This document shows positions 15,616 to 25,985 of a stretch of DNA of 64,000 nucleotides, piece by piece (within the stretch, counting starts at the first letter, position 1; each line of letters opens with the position of its first letter). Source of the stretch: Lentzea albida (GTDB lineage: Bacteria; Actinomycetota; Actinomycetes; Mycobacteriales; Pseudonocardiaceae); contig NZ_FOFV01000001.1 of the NCBI RefSeq assembly GCF_900111005.1, positions 930,001-994,000 of the forward strand, in the 5' to 3' direction. Both the position numbers and the translations under genes were made by a program. The notes under the pieces were generated by a model, which ran no database searches, was not told where the DNA came from, and saw nothing but the letters and a program-made list of their open reading frames with translations.

Positions 15616-16380
15616 GTGAACGCGGCCCGAACCGAGATTCTCAGGATGCTCTCAGCCCACTCTCACGATCGTTTAAAGGGAGCAGGAGAAGGTACAGAAG
15701 CAAGAAGCCAGGCTCTAGTCGGGAACAAGCCGGACCCGTCGCCCGTTGAGCCGCATAAGGGTCGCCGGGCGGCCCACATGGAGGTGCCGAAACACCTGAT
15801 GCGCACGCAGTCGAGTTCGCCGGAGGCCGTCGCGCCCATCGAGACGGCCGACTGGACGCCGCCCTCGTGGGACGCCATCGTCCGCGAGCACGCGGACAGG
15901 GTCTACCGGCTCGCGTACCGCCTGACCGGCAACCAGCACGACGCCGAGGACCTGACGCAGGAGACGTTCATCCGCGTGTTCCGGTCGCTCGCGTCGTACA
16001 AGCCGGGCACCTTCGAGGGGTGGCTGCACCGCATCACCACCAACCTCTTCCTCGACATGGCACGCCGGCGCAGCCGCGTGCGCATGGAGGCGCTGCCCGA
16101 GGACAACGACCGCCTCGAGGGTGACGACCTGTCCCCCGAGGAGATCTACGACGAGAACCACCTCGACCCCGACCTGCAGGCCGCGCTCGACGAGCTCCCG
16201 CCGGAGTTCCGCGCCGCGGTCGTGCTCTGTGACGTGGAAGGTCTCTCCTACGAGGAGATCGGCGCCACGCTCGGGGTGAAGATGGGTACCGTGAGGAGCA
16301 GGATCCATCGGGGCCGCCAGGCCCTGAAGGTCGCGCTCGAACGCCGTCGTCAGGAATCGTTGCTGGAGGACTCTGCATGA
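15616..16380 (+). CDS. sigE: ECF sigma factor SigE
   Basis: An RNA polymerase sigma factor for envelope stress. Sigma region 2 covers [40 protein letters not shown] and the following [20 protein letters not shown]. Region 4 is [20 protein letters not shown] followed by [20 protein letters not shown]. These stretches match mycobacterial SigE almost word for word. The GTG at 15616 gives 254 residues; the first 55 are not conserved, and an ATG at 15778 (MEVPKHL) could give a shorter form, as multiple SigE starts are known in mycobacteria. The stop overlaps the rseA start (ATGA), coupling sigma to its inhibitor. Confidence 0.95.
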   Translation: MNAARTEILRMLSAHSHDRLKGAGEGTEARSQALVGNKPDPSPVEPHKGRRAAHMEVPKHLMRTQSSSPEAVAPIETADWTPPSWDAIVREHADRVYRLAYRLTGNQHDAEDLTQETFIRVFRSLASYKPGTFEGWLHRITTNLFLDMARRRSRVRMEALPEDNDRLEGDDLSPEEIYDENHLDPDLQAALDELPPEFRAAVVLCDVEGLSYEEIGATLGVKMGTVRSRIHRGRQALKVALERRRQESLLEDSA

Positions 16381-16910
16381 CCGACCTCCGTGGTTGGGGA
16401 CTGCCTGAGCAGCACCTAGCGCTGGATGCCGTGGTGGCGTTCGTGGACGGGGAGCTTTCCTCGACCGCCCACGAACGAGCCTCCGCGCACATCCAGAGCT
16501 GCGGCTTCTGCGCCTTCGAGGCCTATACGCAGCAGCAGGCGCGCGCCGTCGTGCGCTCCGCACCGGCGCCCACGGCGTCGGCGTCGCTGCTGGACAGGCT
16601 CGGAGCGATTCCCCAGGAGGTCGAGCTGCCGTCCGCTCCGGACGGGCTCGCCATCACGGAGGACGGCCAGTTCGTCGCCGTCCAGCGCACGGACAAGCCC
16701 GCGTTCGGCTCCGGGCCGGTGCTGGGGTCGTCGAGACCCCTGGGCAGCAACGGCTGGTTCAGCGGCCGCCGTGCCCGTCAGGGTGCCGGTGTCGTCGTGA
16801 GCGGCATGTTGCTGAGCGCGCTCGCGTTCACCACGGCCGACGGCGGCGAGCCGCCCGCGCCCACCCCTGCGCCGCAGAACGCCGGCGCGGTCTTCGCGAC
16901 CACCCCCTGA
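16377..16910 (+). CDS. rseA: Anti-sigma-E factor with zinc-finger domain (RseA)
   Basis: A 177-residue zinc-binding anti-sigma factor. The N-terminus has the ZAS signature: a histidine ([18 protein letters not shown]) and H-x3-C-x2-C as HIQSCGFC near residues 39-46. The middle is disordered; a hydrophobic helix at about 137-150 ([14 protein letters not shown]) may anchor the protein, followed by a short Pro-rich end. RseA binds SigE in the cytoplasm and releases it on envelope stress, through redox change or phosphorylation-dependent proteolysis in mycobacteria. ATGA overlap with sigE and 65 bases to the htrA gene put all three in one unit. Confidence 0.92.
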   Translation: MTDLRGWGLPEQHLALDAVVAFVDGELSSTAHERASAHIQSCGFCAFEAYTQQQARAVVRSAPAPTASASLLDRLGAIPQEVELPSAPDGLAITEDGQFVAVQRTDKPAFGSGPVLGSSRPLGSNGWFSGRRARQGAGVVVSGMLLSALAFTTADGGEPPAPTPAPQNAGAVFATTP

Positions 16911-16975
16911 CAGCCATTTCACCGCTCGTCGGGCACTCTGTGGTTCAGCACTCCTAGCGGAGAATTCGGGGAGAG

Positions 16976-18496
<1,521 letters not shown>

Positions 18497-18513
18497 GAAG
18501 TAGGCTGGGACCC

Positions 18514-18888
18514 GTGTTCGACAGCATCGGATGGGTAGAGATCCTCATCATCGTCGTCGCGGGTCTCTTCATCCTGGGCCCCGAACGCCTGCCCTCGGCC
18601 GCGGCCTGGCTGGGCAAGACGGTGAGGCAGGTCCGCGAGTACGCGACGGGCGCGCGCGAACAGCTCAAGCAGGAGATGGGCCCGGAGTTCGAGTCGCTCC
18701 GCAAGCCCCTCGAAGACCTCCGCGAGCTGCGCAACTTCGACCCGAAGCGCGCCGTGACCAAGCACCTGTTCGAAGACCCGGAGCCGACCAAGTCCAACGG
18801 CTACCCGGCCCCCTCGACCCCGCCGGCGACCGAACAGCGCCCGCTGGCACCGGGCGAGCGCCCGCCGTACGACCCGGACGCCACCTGA
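18514..18888 (+). CDS. tatB: Twin-arginine translocase subunit TatB
   Basis: A 124-residue TatB: a short N-terminus ([20 protein letters not shown]), the hinge LGPERLP that defines TatA/B proteins, an amphipathic helix (residues 25-65), and a Pro-rich tail. The glutamate in the first helix (VEIL) is the TatB-type feature and distinguishes it from TatA. It binds substrate signal peptides with TatC for folded-protein export. The GTG start is 18 bases after htrA, so it is likely cotranscribed with the stress cassette, as in mycobacteria (Rv1224). Confidence 0.94.
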   Translation: MFDSIGWVEILIIVVAGLFILGPERLPSAAAWLGKTVRQVREYATGAREQLKQEMGPEFESLRKPLEDLRELRNFDPKRAVTKHLFEDPEPTKSNGYPAPSTPPATEQRPLAPGERPPYDPDAT

Positions 18889-19111
18889 GCCACCCCGGCC
18901 ACCCAACGCAATGCCCAGGCGAGCCGTCCCTACCTCGCTGCTCTGATCAGCGGTAATGGTGACGTGCGGTGCCAGCGCAACCACGCACGCTATCGGCGCG
19001 CATCGGCGATGACTCGACCCGGCTCGTCAAGACCCGAGCAAGGTGACCACCCGCAACCCAGGTGACCACCCCGCTGGAACAGGACCCGGCCAACGCAGGC
19101 CGACCGCAAAA

Positions 19112-20257
19112 TCAGCGACCGGCAGGCGACACGTTCAACAACCGCCCAGCCAGCCCACGCGACCGCACGGAGAGCTTCGTCGCCACCTCGGTGAGGACCT
19201 TCGCGGCGGCCGAGTCCGGCACGGCCTGCACGATCGGCGTGCCCGAGTCGCCGTTCTCCCGCAACCGCGGGTCCAGCGGCACCTGCCCGAGCAACGGCAC
19301 CTCGGACCCGATCGCCTGGGTCAACGACTCCGCCACTGCGGCACCACCACCGGACCCGAAGACCTCCATGCGAGAACCATCGGGCATCTCCAGCCACGAC
19401 ATGTTCTCGATGACCCCGGCCACCCGCTGACGGGTCTGCAAGGCGATCGACCCGGCCCGCTCCGCCACCTCGGCGGCGGCCTGCTGCGGCGTCGTCACCA
19501 CCAGGATCTCGGCGTTCGGCACGAGCTGCGCCACCGAGATGGCCACGTCGCCGGTGCCGGGCGGCAGGTCGAGCAGCAGCACGTCCAGGTCGCCCCAGAA
19601 CACGTCCGCCAGGAACTGCTGGAGAGCGCGGTGCAGCATCGGCCCGCGCCACACCACGGGCGTGTTGCCCGGGGTGAACATGCCGATCGAGATGACCTTC
19701 ACGCCGTGCGCCTGTGGCGGCATGATCATCTTCTCGACCTGGGTGGGGCGGCCGTCCGCGCCCAGCATGCGGGGGATCGAGTGGCCGTAGATGTCCGCGT
19801 CGACGATGCCGACCGACAGGCCGCGCGCGGCCATCGCCACGGCCAGGTTGACCGTCACCGAGGACTTGCCGACGCCGCCCTTGCCGGACGCGACGCAGTA
19901 CACGCGCGTCAGCGAGCCCGGCTGGGCGAACGGGATGACCGGCTCCTCGGTGCCGCCGCGCAGCGTCTTCCGCAGCTCGGTGCGCTGGGCGTCGCTCATG
20001 ACGTCCAGGTCGACGCGCACGGACGAGACGCCGTCCAGCGCGGAGACGGCCGAGGTGACGTCGGCGGTGATCTTGTCCCGCATGGGGCAGCCGGCGACCG
20101 TCAGGAAGACGCCGACCACGACCGCGCCGTCCGAGCCGACCTCGACGTCCTTGACCATGCCGATCTCGGTGATCGGGCGGCGGATCTCGGGGTCCTGCAC
20201 ACCGGCGAGCGCCTTGCGGACGTCATCGACGGTGGGGAGGGGCTGCGTGGTGGTCAC
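19112..20257 (-). CDS. mrp: Mrp/ApbC-type P-loop ATPase
   Basis: A 381-residue iron-sulfur cluster carrier homologue. An N-terminal FeS-assembly (MIP18-like) domain (residues 1-90, with VAGCPMRD) precedes the deviant Walker A motif SGKGGVGKSSVTVNLA near residue 124. Then come IVDADIYGHSIPRML and LLLDLPPGTGD. The C-x-x-C usually found after ENMS is missing: it reads VIENMSWLEMPDGSRMEVFG. The same loss occurs in mycobacterial Mrp from memory, so this is a lineage trait and cluster binding may differ from the enterobacterial protein. GTG start; convergent with tatB across a 223-base gap in which I see only a short direct repeat (AGGTGACCACCC). Confidence 0.92.
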   Translation of the reverse strand: MTTTQPLPTVDDVRKALAGVQDPEIRRPITEIGMVKDVEVGSDGAVVVGVFLTVAGCPMRDKITADVTSAVSALDGVSSVRVDLDVMSDAQRTELRKTLRGGTEEPVIPFAQPGSLTRVYCVASGKGGVGKSSVTVNLAVAMAARGLSVGIVDADIYGHSIPRMLGADGRPTQVEKMIMPPQAHGVKVISIGMFTPGNTPVVWRGPMLHRALQQFLADVFWGDLDVLLLDLPPGTGDVAISVAQLVPNAEILVVTTPQQAAAEVAERAGSIALQTRQRVAGVIENMSWLEMPDGSRMEVFGSGGGAAVAESLTQAIGSEVPLLGQVPLDPRLRENGDSGTPIVQAVPDSAAAKVLTEVATKLSVRSRGLAGRLLNVSPAGR

Positions 20258-20360
20258 CGATCCATGCTACGTCCGGTTCGTGCCCGTCCTACCGGCCGGT
20301 CACTTTCCACCACAGGCCCAGGTCGTAGCCACGGGGGAGCTGTCCGTAACATCGACGCCC

Positions 20361-20828
20361 GTGCCGGAATCGGGTAGTTCCCGGTTGCCCACCCGTGTCG
20401 AGCTCGGGGTGTGGCGATCGTTCCTCCGCGCGCATGCACGGATCACGAGGGTCCTCGAGGCCGAACTGATTGCTGAGCAGCGCCTATCGCTCGCGGCGTA
20501 CGACGTGCTGGTCCAACTGGCCGAGACGCCTTCCATGCGCATGCGCATGACCGAACTGGCCGATGCCGTCCTGCTGTCCCGCTCTGGCGTGACCCGCCTG
20601 GTGGACCGTTTGGAACGGGCCGGTCTCGTGGGGCGCGAACGCGCCGACGGTGACGGACGCGGCATCGTGGCCGTGCTCACACCGCTGGGCGCCGAGCGCC
20701 TCCGCAGTGCTTCCGCAACCCACCTCGCCGGCGTCGCCGAGCACTTCGGGGAGAGCTTCGGCCCCGGTGAGCTCGAGGCCTTCGGCCGCACGTGCGACCG
20801 GCTCGCCGCGGACGACGTGTTCCCGTGA
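20361..20828 (+). CDS. MarR-family transcriptional regulator
   Basis: A 155-residue winged-helix protein. The MarR core is AAYDVLVQLAETPSMRMRMT, then ELADAVLLSRSGVTRLVDRL and ERAGLVGRERADGDGRGIVA with the wing and LTPLGAERL. It should bind DNA as a dimer and respond to a small ligand. The GTG start gives a short N-terminus before ELGVWRSFLRAHARITRVLE. A Nudix gene begins four bases after its stop, so the two form an operon; the regulated target is not obvious. Confidence 0.88.
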   Translation: MPESGSSRLPTRVELGVWRSFLRAHARITRVLEAELIAEQRLSLAAYDVLVQLAETPSMRMRMTELADAVLLSRSGVTRLVDRLERAGLVGRERADGDGRGIVAVLTPLGAERLRSASATHLAGVAEHFGESFGPGELEAFGRTCDRLAADDVFP

Positions 20829-20832
20829 TCGC

Positions 20833-21231
20833 ATGATCACGGTGGTGGGACTCGTGCACGTCGAGGCTGGCCGCCTCCTCGTTGTGCGCTCACGCAACAA
20901 GAAGGCCTTCTACCTCCCCGGCGGCAAGATCGAGCCGGGCGAAACCCCCGAGGACGCCGTCCGCCGCGAGGTCCGCGAGGAGCTCGGCGTCGAACTGGAC
21001 GCACCCGCGCGGCTGAAGCGCTACGTCTCACCCGCGTACGGCGAGGGCGAAGGCGCGATGGTCGACATGACCTGCTTCACGGCCCGCTTGCTCGCCACAC
21101 CCCGGCCCGCGGGCGAGATCGCCGAGATGACCTACGTGACCCGCGCCGAGTACCGCGAGCACGCCGAGACCGCTCCCGCGATCCACGAGGTGCTGGACGA
21201 CCTGGTCGCGAGCGGGCGGATCAGCTCGTGA
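20833..21231 (+). CDS. Nudix hydrolase
   Basis: A 132-residue protein with a complete Nudix box: GGKIEPGETPEDAVRREVRE followed by ELGV, supplying the metal-binding glutamates. It should cleave a nucleoside diphosphate linked to another group; the substrate (for example an oxidised nucleotide) is not predictable. ATG start four bases after the MarR stop. The 3' end overlaps the convergent unknown gene by 11 bases. Confidence 0.9.
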   Translation: MITVVGLVHVEAGRLLVVRSRNKKAFYLPGGKIEPGETPEDAVRREVREELGVELDAPARLKRYVSPAYGEGEGAMVDMTCFTARLLATPRPAGEIAEMTYVTRAEYREHAETAPAIHEVLDDLVASGRISS

Positions 21232-21679
21232 GGCGGCGGACCTCCGCCATCACCTGGAAGTCGACGTCGGCTTCGGACAGGCCCGGCCGGTAGTCCAGCG
21301 TCCGGTACGCGCCGTCCATGTAGGCGAGCTTCTCCGCCTCCGGCAGCGAGGACCCGAGCTTGCGGCGCACCCACCGCGCCAGTTCGCGCGGTGACATCTC
21401 CTCGGCCAGCGTGCGCCGGGCCATCAGCCGCAGGGCCTCCGTCCGCCCGCCCTCGGTGCCGTGCTCGTGGTGTTCGAGCCCCAGTTCACCGAGTGCGTCG
21501 CCCAGCAGCGGAGGCATCTCCTCCTGCGCGTGCTGCAACGACGCGCCGGCCAGCGTGCTGACCGCGGGACCGTCGACACCCGCGACCACCAGCTCGCCCG
21601 CGGCCTGCACGACGTCGCCGTCCGTGATCTCGTCGGCATGCCACGACGCGACGACGTCGCGGAACTCCTCGACCTTCAA
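21221..21679 (-). CDS. Uncharacterised 152-residue acidic protein
   Basis: I do not recognise a family. The protein is soluble and mostly helical, with many acidic residues and segments such as ALRLMARRTLAEEMSPRELA and ARWVRRKLGSSLPEAEKLAY. The start is TTG, overlapping the stop of the DUF1003 gene as TTGA, so it is the third gene of an operon with the MgtE-N/CBS protein and DUF1003. This location hints at a role connected with magnesium or membrane status, but nothing in the sequence proves it. Confidence 0.65.
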   Translation of the reverse strand: MKVEEFRDVVASWHADEITDGDVVQAAGELVVAGVDGPAVSTLAGASLQHAQEEMPPLLGDALGELGLEHHEHGTEGGRTEALRLMARRTLAEEMSPRELARWVRRKLGSSLPEAEKLAYMDGAYRTLDYRPGLSEADVDFQVMAEVRRLTS

Positions 21680-22161
21680 GGCCTGACCTTCTTCAAGTTG
21701 TTCTGCTCCTTCACGAGCTTCTCGAGCTCGCCGCGGATGAAGTCGCGTGTGGCGACCTCACCCACCGCGAGCCTCAACGCGGCCAGTTCCCTGGCCAGGT
21801 ACTCGGTGTCGGCCTTGGTCTGCGCGGCCCGCGCCCGGTCCTCCTCCAGCGACACCCTGTCCCGGTCGTCCTGCCGGTTCTGCGCGAGCAGGATCAGCGG
21901 CGCGGCGTACGCGGCCTGCGTCGAGAAGGCCAGGTTGAGCAGGATGAACGGGTACGGGTCCCACCTCAGCGACACGGCGACGAGGTTCACGACGATCCAC
22001 GCGACGACGATCAGCGTCTGCCAGAACAGGAACTTGCCCGTGCCCAGGAAGCGCGCGAGCCGTTCGGAGAACTGGCCGAACGCGTCCGGGTCGATCGACA
22101 GGCGGAAGCCGCGGGGCTCACGCGGCTGGTCGAGTCTGCGCCGGGGGAGTACTTCAGGCAT
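21676..22161 (-). CDS. DUF1003 membrane protein
   Basis: A 161-residue protein with two membrane helices (FLFWQTLIVVAWIVVNLVAV and FILLNLAFSTQAAYAAPLIL, residues about 44-90). The conserved DUF1003 stretch WDPYPFILLNLAFSTQAAYA and LLAQNRQDDRDR follow. The C-terminus is a coiled-coil helix. The function is unknown; in many actinobacteria the gene sits next to an MgtE-N/CBS protein, as here, where the ATG overlaps the stop of that gene by eight bases. Confidence 0.92.
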   Translation of the reverse strand: MPEVLPRRRLDQPREPRGFRLSIDPDAFGQFSERLARFLGTGKFLFWQTLIVVAWIVVNLVAVSLRWDPYPFILLNLAFSTQAAYAAPLILLAQNRQDDRDRVSLEEDRARAAQTKADTEYLARELAALRLAVGEVATRDFIRGELEKLVKEQNNLKKVRP

Positions 22162-23407
22162 GGCTCAGTCCCGTCTCGCGCCAGTTGGCCGGCAGCAGGT
22201 GGTCCAGCACGTCGTCCACGGTGACGGCGCCGAGCAGGTGCTCGGTCTCGTCGAGCACCGGGGCGCACACCAGGTTGTAGGTGGCGAAGTAGCGCGTCAC
22301 GTCGCTCAGCGACGCTCCGGGTGACAGGTACGCCATGTCCGTGTCGAGGACGCCCGCGACGAGGTCGAACGGCGGTTCGCGCAGCAGGCGCTGGATGTGC
22401 ACGCAGCCGAGGTAGCGGCCCGTCGGCGTCGCGGAGGGGGAGCGGCAGACGAAGACCATCGACGCCAGCGCGGGGGTGAGGTCGGGATTCCTCACCCGTG
22501 CCAACGCCTCCGCGATCGTCGCGTCCGGTGTGAGGATGATCGGCTCCGGGGTCATCAGACCGCCCGCCGTGTCGAACGAGTACTCCAGCAGGCGCCGGAC
22601 CGGGGCCGACTCCTCCGGTTCCATCAGCTCCAGCAGCCGGTCCTTGGTGCCCTCGGCCAGCTCTCCCAGCAGGTCCGCCGCGTCGTCCGGGTTCATCGCC
22701 TCCAGGATGTCCGCGGCGCGTTCCTCGTCCAGGTGCGACAGGACGTCCTTCTGGTCCTCTTCGGACAGTTCCTCGATGACGTCGGCGAGCCGTTCGTCGT
22801 CCAGCGCGTCCGCGACCTCGTGGCGGCGCTTGGGCGGGAGCTCGTGCAACGCGTGCGCGACGTCCGCCGCGCGCATGCCCTCGAAGACGGCGACGAGCTG
22901 CTGCGCGCCCTGCGGCTGGCCCGCGATCTCGTTGACGCTCAGGCCGCCGACGTCCTCCCAGTTCCACACCTGCACCGGGCCCTTGAGGCTGAACCGGCCG
23001 GTGCGCTCCCGCCCGGCGACGCGGACCATGCGCCAGTCGCGCGTGCGGGTCAGCTCCATCGCGGCGTCCACGACGACCGCCGAGCCGCCGTCGTCGAGCT
23101 GGATCTTGGCGTCGAGCAGCTCGCCGATCACCAGCACCTCGTTGACGCGCTGGTGGAACGGTCGCAGGTTGACCGACCCGGTCGCGAGCGTCACGGCGTT
23201 CGGCTCGACCGACGTGACCCGCAGCATCGGCACGAAGATCCGCCGGCGCGTCACCAGCTCGACCACCATGCCGAGCACGCGCGGCGGTTGCCGGTCGATG
23301 CGAAGACTGATCACGACGTCACGGGCCTTGCCGATGGGTTCGCCGTCGGGGCCGAACACGGGAAGTCCGGCCAGCTGAGCGATGAAGACCCGGTTCACAG
23401 CCACCAC
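22154..23407 (-). CDS. PRC-barrel / MgtE-N / CBS-domain protein (magnesium-sensor-like)
   Basis: A 417-residue soluble protein without membrane helices. Residues 1-90 are PRC-barrel-like (LPVFGPDGEPIGKARDVVIS). Residues about 165-280 are an MgtE N-domain (superhelical repeats: ALHELPPKRRHEVADALDDE, then LSEEDQKDVLSHLDEERAAD and ILEAMNPDDAADLLGEL). Residues about 285-410 carry a CBS pair (LMTPEPIILTPDATIAEAL, VCAPVLDETEHLLGAVTVDD). This is the cytosolic sensing half of an MgtE magnesium channel without the pore, so a regulatory role in Mg2+ homeostasis is likely. It corresponds to Rv1232c from memory. Three GTG codons compete as starts (23407, 23404, 23398). Confidence 0.88.
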   Translation of the reverse strand: MVAVNRVFIAQLAGLPVFGPDGEPIGKARDVVISLRIDRQPPRVLGMVVELVTRRRIFVPMLRVTSVEPNAVTLATGSVNLRPFHQRVNEVLVIGELLDAKIQLDDGGSAVVVDAAMELTRTRDWRMVRVAGRERTGRFSLKGPVQVWNWEDVGGLSVNEIAGQPQGAQQLVAVFEGMRAADVAHALHELPPKRRHEVADALDDERLADVIEELSEEDQKDVLSHLDEERAADILEAMNPDDAADLLGELAEGTKDRLLELMEPEESAPVRRLLEYSFDTAGGLMTPEPIILTPDATIAEALARVRNPDLTPALASMVFVCRSPSATPTGRYLGCVHIQRLLREPPFDLVAGVLDTDMAYLSPGASLSDVTRYFATYNLVCAPVLDETEHLLGAVTVDDVLDHLLPANWRETGLSHA

Positions 23408-23422
23408 ACCCCCCAGGCTAGA

Positions 23423-24256
23423 TCAGGTCCGGGCCGCCCACCGGGCGATGTCACCGCAGACCGCCGCCATCTCGCCGAGATCCTCTTCCAGGGCCCAGAT
23501 CCAGTTGGCGACGGCCCGGTGCAGGGTCCAGTCCCGCGCCTTCCCGGCGTCGAGCTCACCCGCGTCGCAGATCGCCAGGAACCGGTCGGTGAGCCCCCGA
23601 TGGCCGTCCAGCTCGTCGAACCTGTTCCACAGCAACGGGATCATGCAGTACTCGGGATCACCGGCGAGCGGCTTCGGGTCGATCACCAGCCACGGTTCGC
23701 GGTCGCCGCGCAGCACGTTCTCGTAGTGCAGGTCCTCGTTGACGAGCGTCGTGCCCATCGGCCTGGTGCCGGCCTCGCGGGCCGCGTCGAGCAGCACCCG
23801 CGGCACCGCCGGGTGGTCCGCCAGTGAACTCGCGAACCGGCGGATCCCCTCCGGCGCCTGGATTCCGCGGTGACGGCGCAGCAGATCGCCGATCACGCCG
23901 ACCGCGAGGTCGATCGGCTCGTCGTCGAGCGAGTGCGGGTCGAGCCGTTCCAGCAGCAACGCGCCCAGTTCGGCGTCGTGGTCCAGCAGCCGCACGGCGC
24001 CGTTGCCGTCGTAGAGCTTCAGCGCGAGCGGTTCGTGCTCGGTCTCGGCGTCGACCCACGTGAGCTTGAGCACGGCCGGGTGCCCGTCGGCCCGGCGCAC
24101 CGGCAGCACGACGGCGCAGAAGCCGTTCATCAGCGCGCCGTCCGGGGCGAGCCGCCAGCGCGCACACGCCTTGGTGGCGAGCTTCGGCAGCTTCGCGACC
24201 CACTCGCCGGCGCCGTCGCCGAGGCCCTCGCCGAACCCGTCCGGCACGGTGATCAT
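23423..24256 (-). CDS. Aminoglycoside phosphotransferase-like kinase
   Basis: A 277-residue protein of the APH(6)/hydroxyurea phosphotransferase type. Visible kinase features are VLKLTWVD (ATP-lysine strand), LLLERLDPHSL (hinge), LVNEDLHYENVLRG (catalytic Asp and Asn) and WLVIDPKPLAGDPEY (metal-binding Asp). The usual HGD of the catalytic loop is NED here, but the key Asp is kept. Such proteins phosphorylate an aminoglycoside or a metabolite hydroxyl. A self-resistance or housekeeping role cannot be separated, as no biosynthetic cluster lies nearby. The ATG overlaps the stop of the upstream small gene. Confidence 0.82.
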   Translation of the reverse strand: MITVPDGFGEGLGDGAGEWVAKLPKLATKACARWRLAPDGALMNGFCAVVLPVRRADGHPAVLKLTWVDAETEHEPLALKLYDGNGAVRLLDHDAELGALLLERLDPHSLDDEPIDLAVGVIGDLLRRHRGIQAPEGIRRFASSLADHPAVPRVLLDAAREAGTRPMGTTLVNEDLHYENVLRGDREPWLVIDPKPLAGDPEYCMIPLLWNRFDELDGHRGLTDRFLAICDAGELDAGKARDWTLHRAVANWIWALEEDLGEMAAVCGDIARWAART

Positions 24257-24591
24257 GCGCTGAACTCCAGGCGGTACACGGCTTCCCACTCCGGCTTCGT
24301 GTTGAGCCGCGCGGTCCTCAACGCCTGCGCGGTCTCCTCGTCGGGCTCGGTCAGGCGGGCGACGGCCGGCGCGTCGACGAGGTGCGAGTGCGTGCTGGGG
24401 GAGCGGACCGTGACGGTGACCTCCGCGCCGTCGGTCAGGCCGGGCACGCTCTGCTCGGTGCCACCGGTGATGACCCACAACGCGTCGGCACGCCAGTGCG
24501 CGTGCACGAGACGGGGTCCGTGACCGGGTGAGGTGATCCAGACGGCGGCCGCCTTGCGCAGCGCCGCGTCCAGGATTCGCGTGATCTCCAC
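24253..24591 (-). CDS. Small uncharacterised protein, possibly FMN-binding split barrel
   Basis: A 112-residue protein with alternating strands: HAHWRADALWVITGGTEQSV and AEVTVTVRSPSTHSHLVDAP, ending in EWEAVYRLEF. The strand pattern recalls pyridoxamine-phosphate-oxidase-like split barrels, but I see no decisive motif. GTG start; its stop overlaps the ATG of the kinase gene (ATGA), so they are coupled. Confidence 0.6.
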   Translation of the reverse strand: MEITRILDAALRKAAAVWITSPGHGPRLVHAHWRADALWVITGGTEQSVPGLTDGAEVTVTVRSPSTHSHLVDAPAVARLTEPDEETAQALRTARLNTKPEWEAVYRLEFSA

Positions 24592-24700
24592 CGGTTCAGA
24601 CTGCCAGGGTTTGTGAATCCGGACTCAGCGGATGTGCGGCAGGTGTCGATGCGTGCCACTGTGGCGCGATAGTTACCGGCCGGTACGAGGAGGTACTCCA

Positions 24701-25660
24701 GTGGTCGACCAGCAGCGTCCCCGTCGTTCGTGCCTTGCGGTGCCCGGCTCCAGCCAGAAGATGATCGACAAGGCGCGCACGCTGCCGGCGGACCAGGTGT
24801 TCCTGGACCTGGAGGACGCCTGCGCCCCGCTGGCCAAGCCGGACGCGCGCAAGACCATCGTCGCCTCGCTGAACGAGGGCGGCTGGGGCGACAAGGCCCG
24901 CGTCGTGCGCGTCAACGACTGGACGACGGAGTGGACCTACCGCGACGTCACCGAGGTCGTCGAGGGCGCCGGCGCGAACCTCGACTGCATCATGCTGCCG
25001 AAGGTGCAGACGCCCGAGCAGGTCGTGGCGCTCGACTTCCTGATCACCCAGATCGAGAAGACCATGGGCTACGAGGTCGGCAAGATCGGCATCGAGGCGC
25101 AGATCGAGAACGCCCTGGGCCTGAACAACGTCAACGCGATCGCCACCGCGTCCCCGCGCGTCGAGACGATCATCTTCGGCCCCGCCGACTTCATGGCGTC
25201 GATCAACATGAAGTCCCTGGTCGTCGGCGAGCAGCCGCCCGGCTACGACGTCGGCGACGCCTACCACTACATCCTCATGCGGATCCTGATGGCGGCGCGG
25301 GCCCACGACAAGCAGGCCATCGACGGCCCCTACCTGCAGATCCGCGACGTCGAGGGCTACAAGCGCGTCGCCGGCCGTTCCGCGGCGCTGGGCTTCGACG
25401 GCAAGTGGGTGCTGCACCCCGGCCAGATCGAGGCGGCCAACGAGGTCTTCAGCCCGAAGCAGGACGACTACGACCACGCCGAGAACATCCTCGACGCGTA
25501 CGAGTTCTACACGTCGGAGGCGGGCGGCAAGCGCGGCGCGGTGATGCTCGGCGACGAGATGATCGACGAGGCGTCGCGCAAGATGGCGTTGGTGATCTCC
25601 GGCAAGGGACGTGCCGCGGGCATGTCGCGCGCGAACGTCTGGACGCCGCCGGAGGACTGA
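24701..25660 (+). CDS. mcl: CoA ester lyase, malyl-CoA/beta-methylmalyl-CoA lyase type
   Basis: A 319-residue TIM-barrel lyase of the HpcH/HpaI (CitE-like) family. GTG follows GAGGAGG at 24687-24693. The substrate and metal sites are visible: RSCLAVPGSSQKM (CoA contact), FLDLEDACAP (metal Glu/Asp), ARVVRVNDWTT, IIFGPADFMASI, and KWVLHPGQIEAANEVFSP near the end. From memory it is very close to the Streptomyces ethylmalonyl-CoA-cluster CitE-like protein (SCO6471), which cleaves (3S)-malyl-CoA or beta-methylmalyl-CoA to glyoxylate and an acyl-CoA. A matching acyl-CoA dehydrogenase follows 0.9 kb downstream and the matching MaoC gene is at 57.8 kb. Confidence 0.88.
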   Translation: MVDQQRPRRSCLAVPGSSQKMIDKARTLPADQVFLDLEDACAPLAKPDARKTIVASLNEGGWGDKARVVRVNDWTTEWTYRDVTEVVEGAGANLDCIMLPKVQTPEQVVALDFLITQIEKTMGYEVGKIGIEAQIENALGLNNVNAIATASPRVETIIFGPADFMASINMKSLVVGEQPPGYDVGDAYHYILMRILMAARAHDKQAIDGPYLQIRDVEGYKRVAGRSAALGFDGKWVLHPGQIEAANEVFSPKQDDYDHAENILDAYEFYTSEAGGKRGAVMLGDEMIDEASRKMALVISGKGRAAGMSRANVWTPPED

Positions 25661-25667
25661 CCCCGTT

Positions 25668-25759
25668 ACGGATTGTGCGCCATTTCACCACGAATGTCAC
25701 CCGACGTGGCCGACCGTCACAGGTTGCGTTCGAAACCGGTGAAGTGGCGCACAATCCGT
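25668..25759. repeat. 92-bp inverted-repeat element
   Basis: Arms 25668-25689 and 25738-25759 match at 21 of 22 positions as inverted repeats (left arm begins ACGGATTGTGCGCCA), enclosing 48 bases. It begins eight bases after the lyase stop. It may end transcription of that gene, but the long spacer and long arms also fit a small palindromic insertion. Confidence 0.75.
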
Positions 25760-25806
25760 CACCGAGATTTGCGTTGCGACCCCTGGGTGGGCGCATGCTC
25801 GTCGGC

Positions 25807-25983
25807 ATGTCACGTTCGAGTAACGGCAAGACGAGCAGACGGTTGCGGCTCTTCAAGCGGCGCGAGGACGACCTGCTGGAGCGCAGCTTCCGCAGCTGCC
25901 CCGGATGCTCCGCCGACGTCCACGTGTTCGCCGACGTCTGCCGCCACTGCGGTGGCGCCCTGGAGATCGCCCTCGCGGGCTGA
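25807..25983 (+). CDS. 58-residue zinc-ribbon protein
   Basis: A short basic N-terminus (MSRSSNGKTSRRLRLFKRRE) is followed by a C-x2-C ... C-x2-C zinc ribbon: SCPGCSADVHVFADVCRHCG. Such single-ribbon proteins usually bind nucleic acid or a protein partner; no specific role can be given. An ATG at 25795 would add four residues. It sits between the inverted-repeat element and the convergent DUF4190 gene, whose stop is three bases away. Confidence 0.65.
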   Translation: MSRSSNGKTSRRLRLFKRREDDLLERSFRSCPGCSADVHVFADVCRHCGGALEIALAG

Positions 25984-25985
25984 GC

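Noticed and set aside
19112..20257. Broken Mrp because its C-x-x-C is missing
   Set aside because: Mycobacterial Mrp also lacks this motif as I recall it, and the rest of the protein is intact, so this is a lineage feature and not damage.
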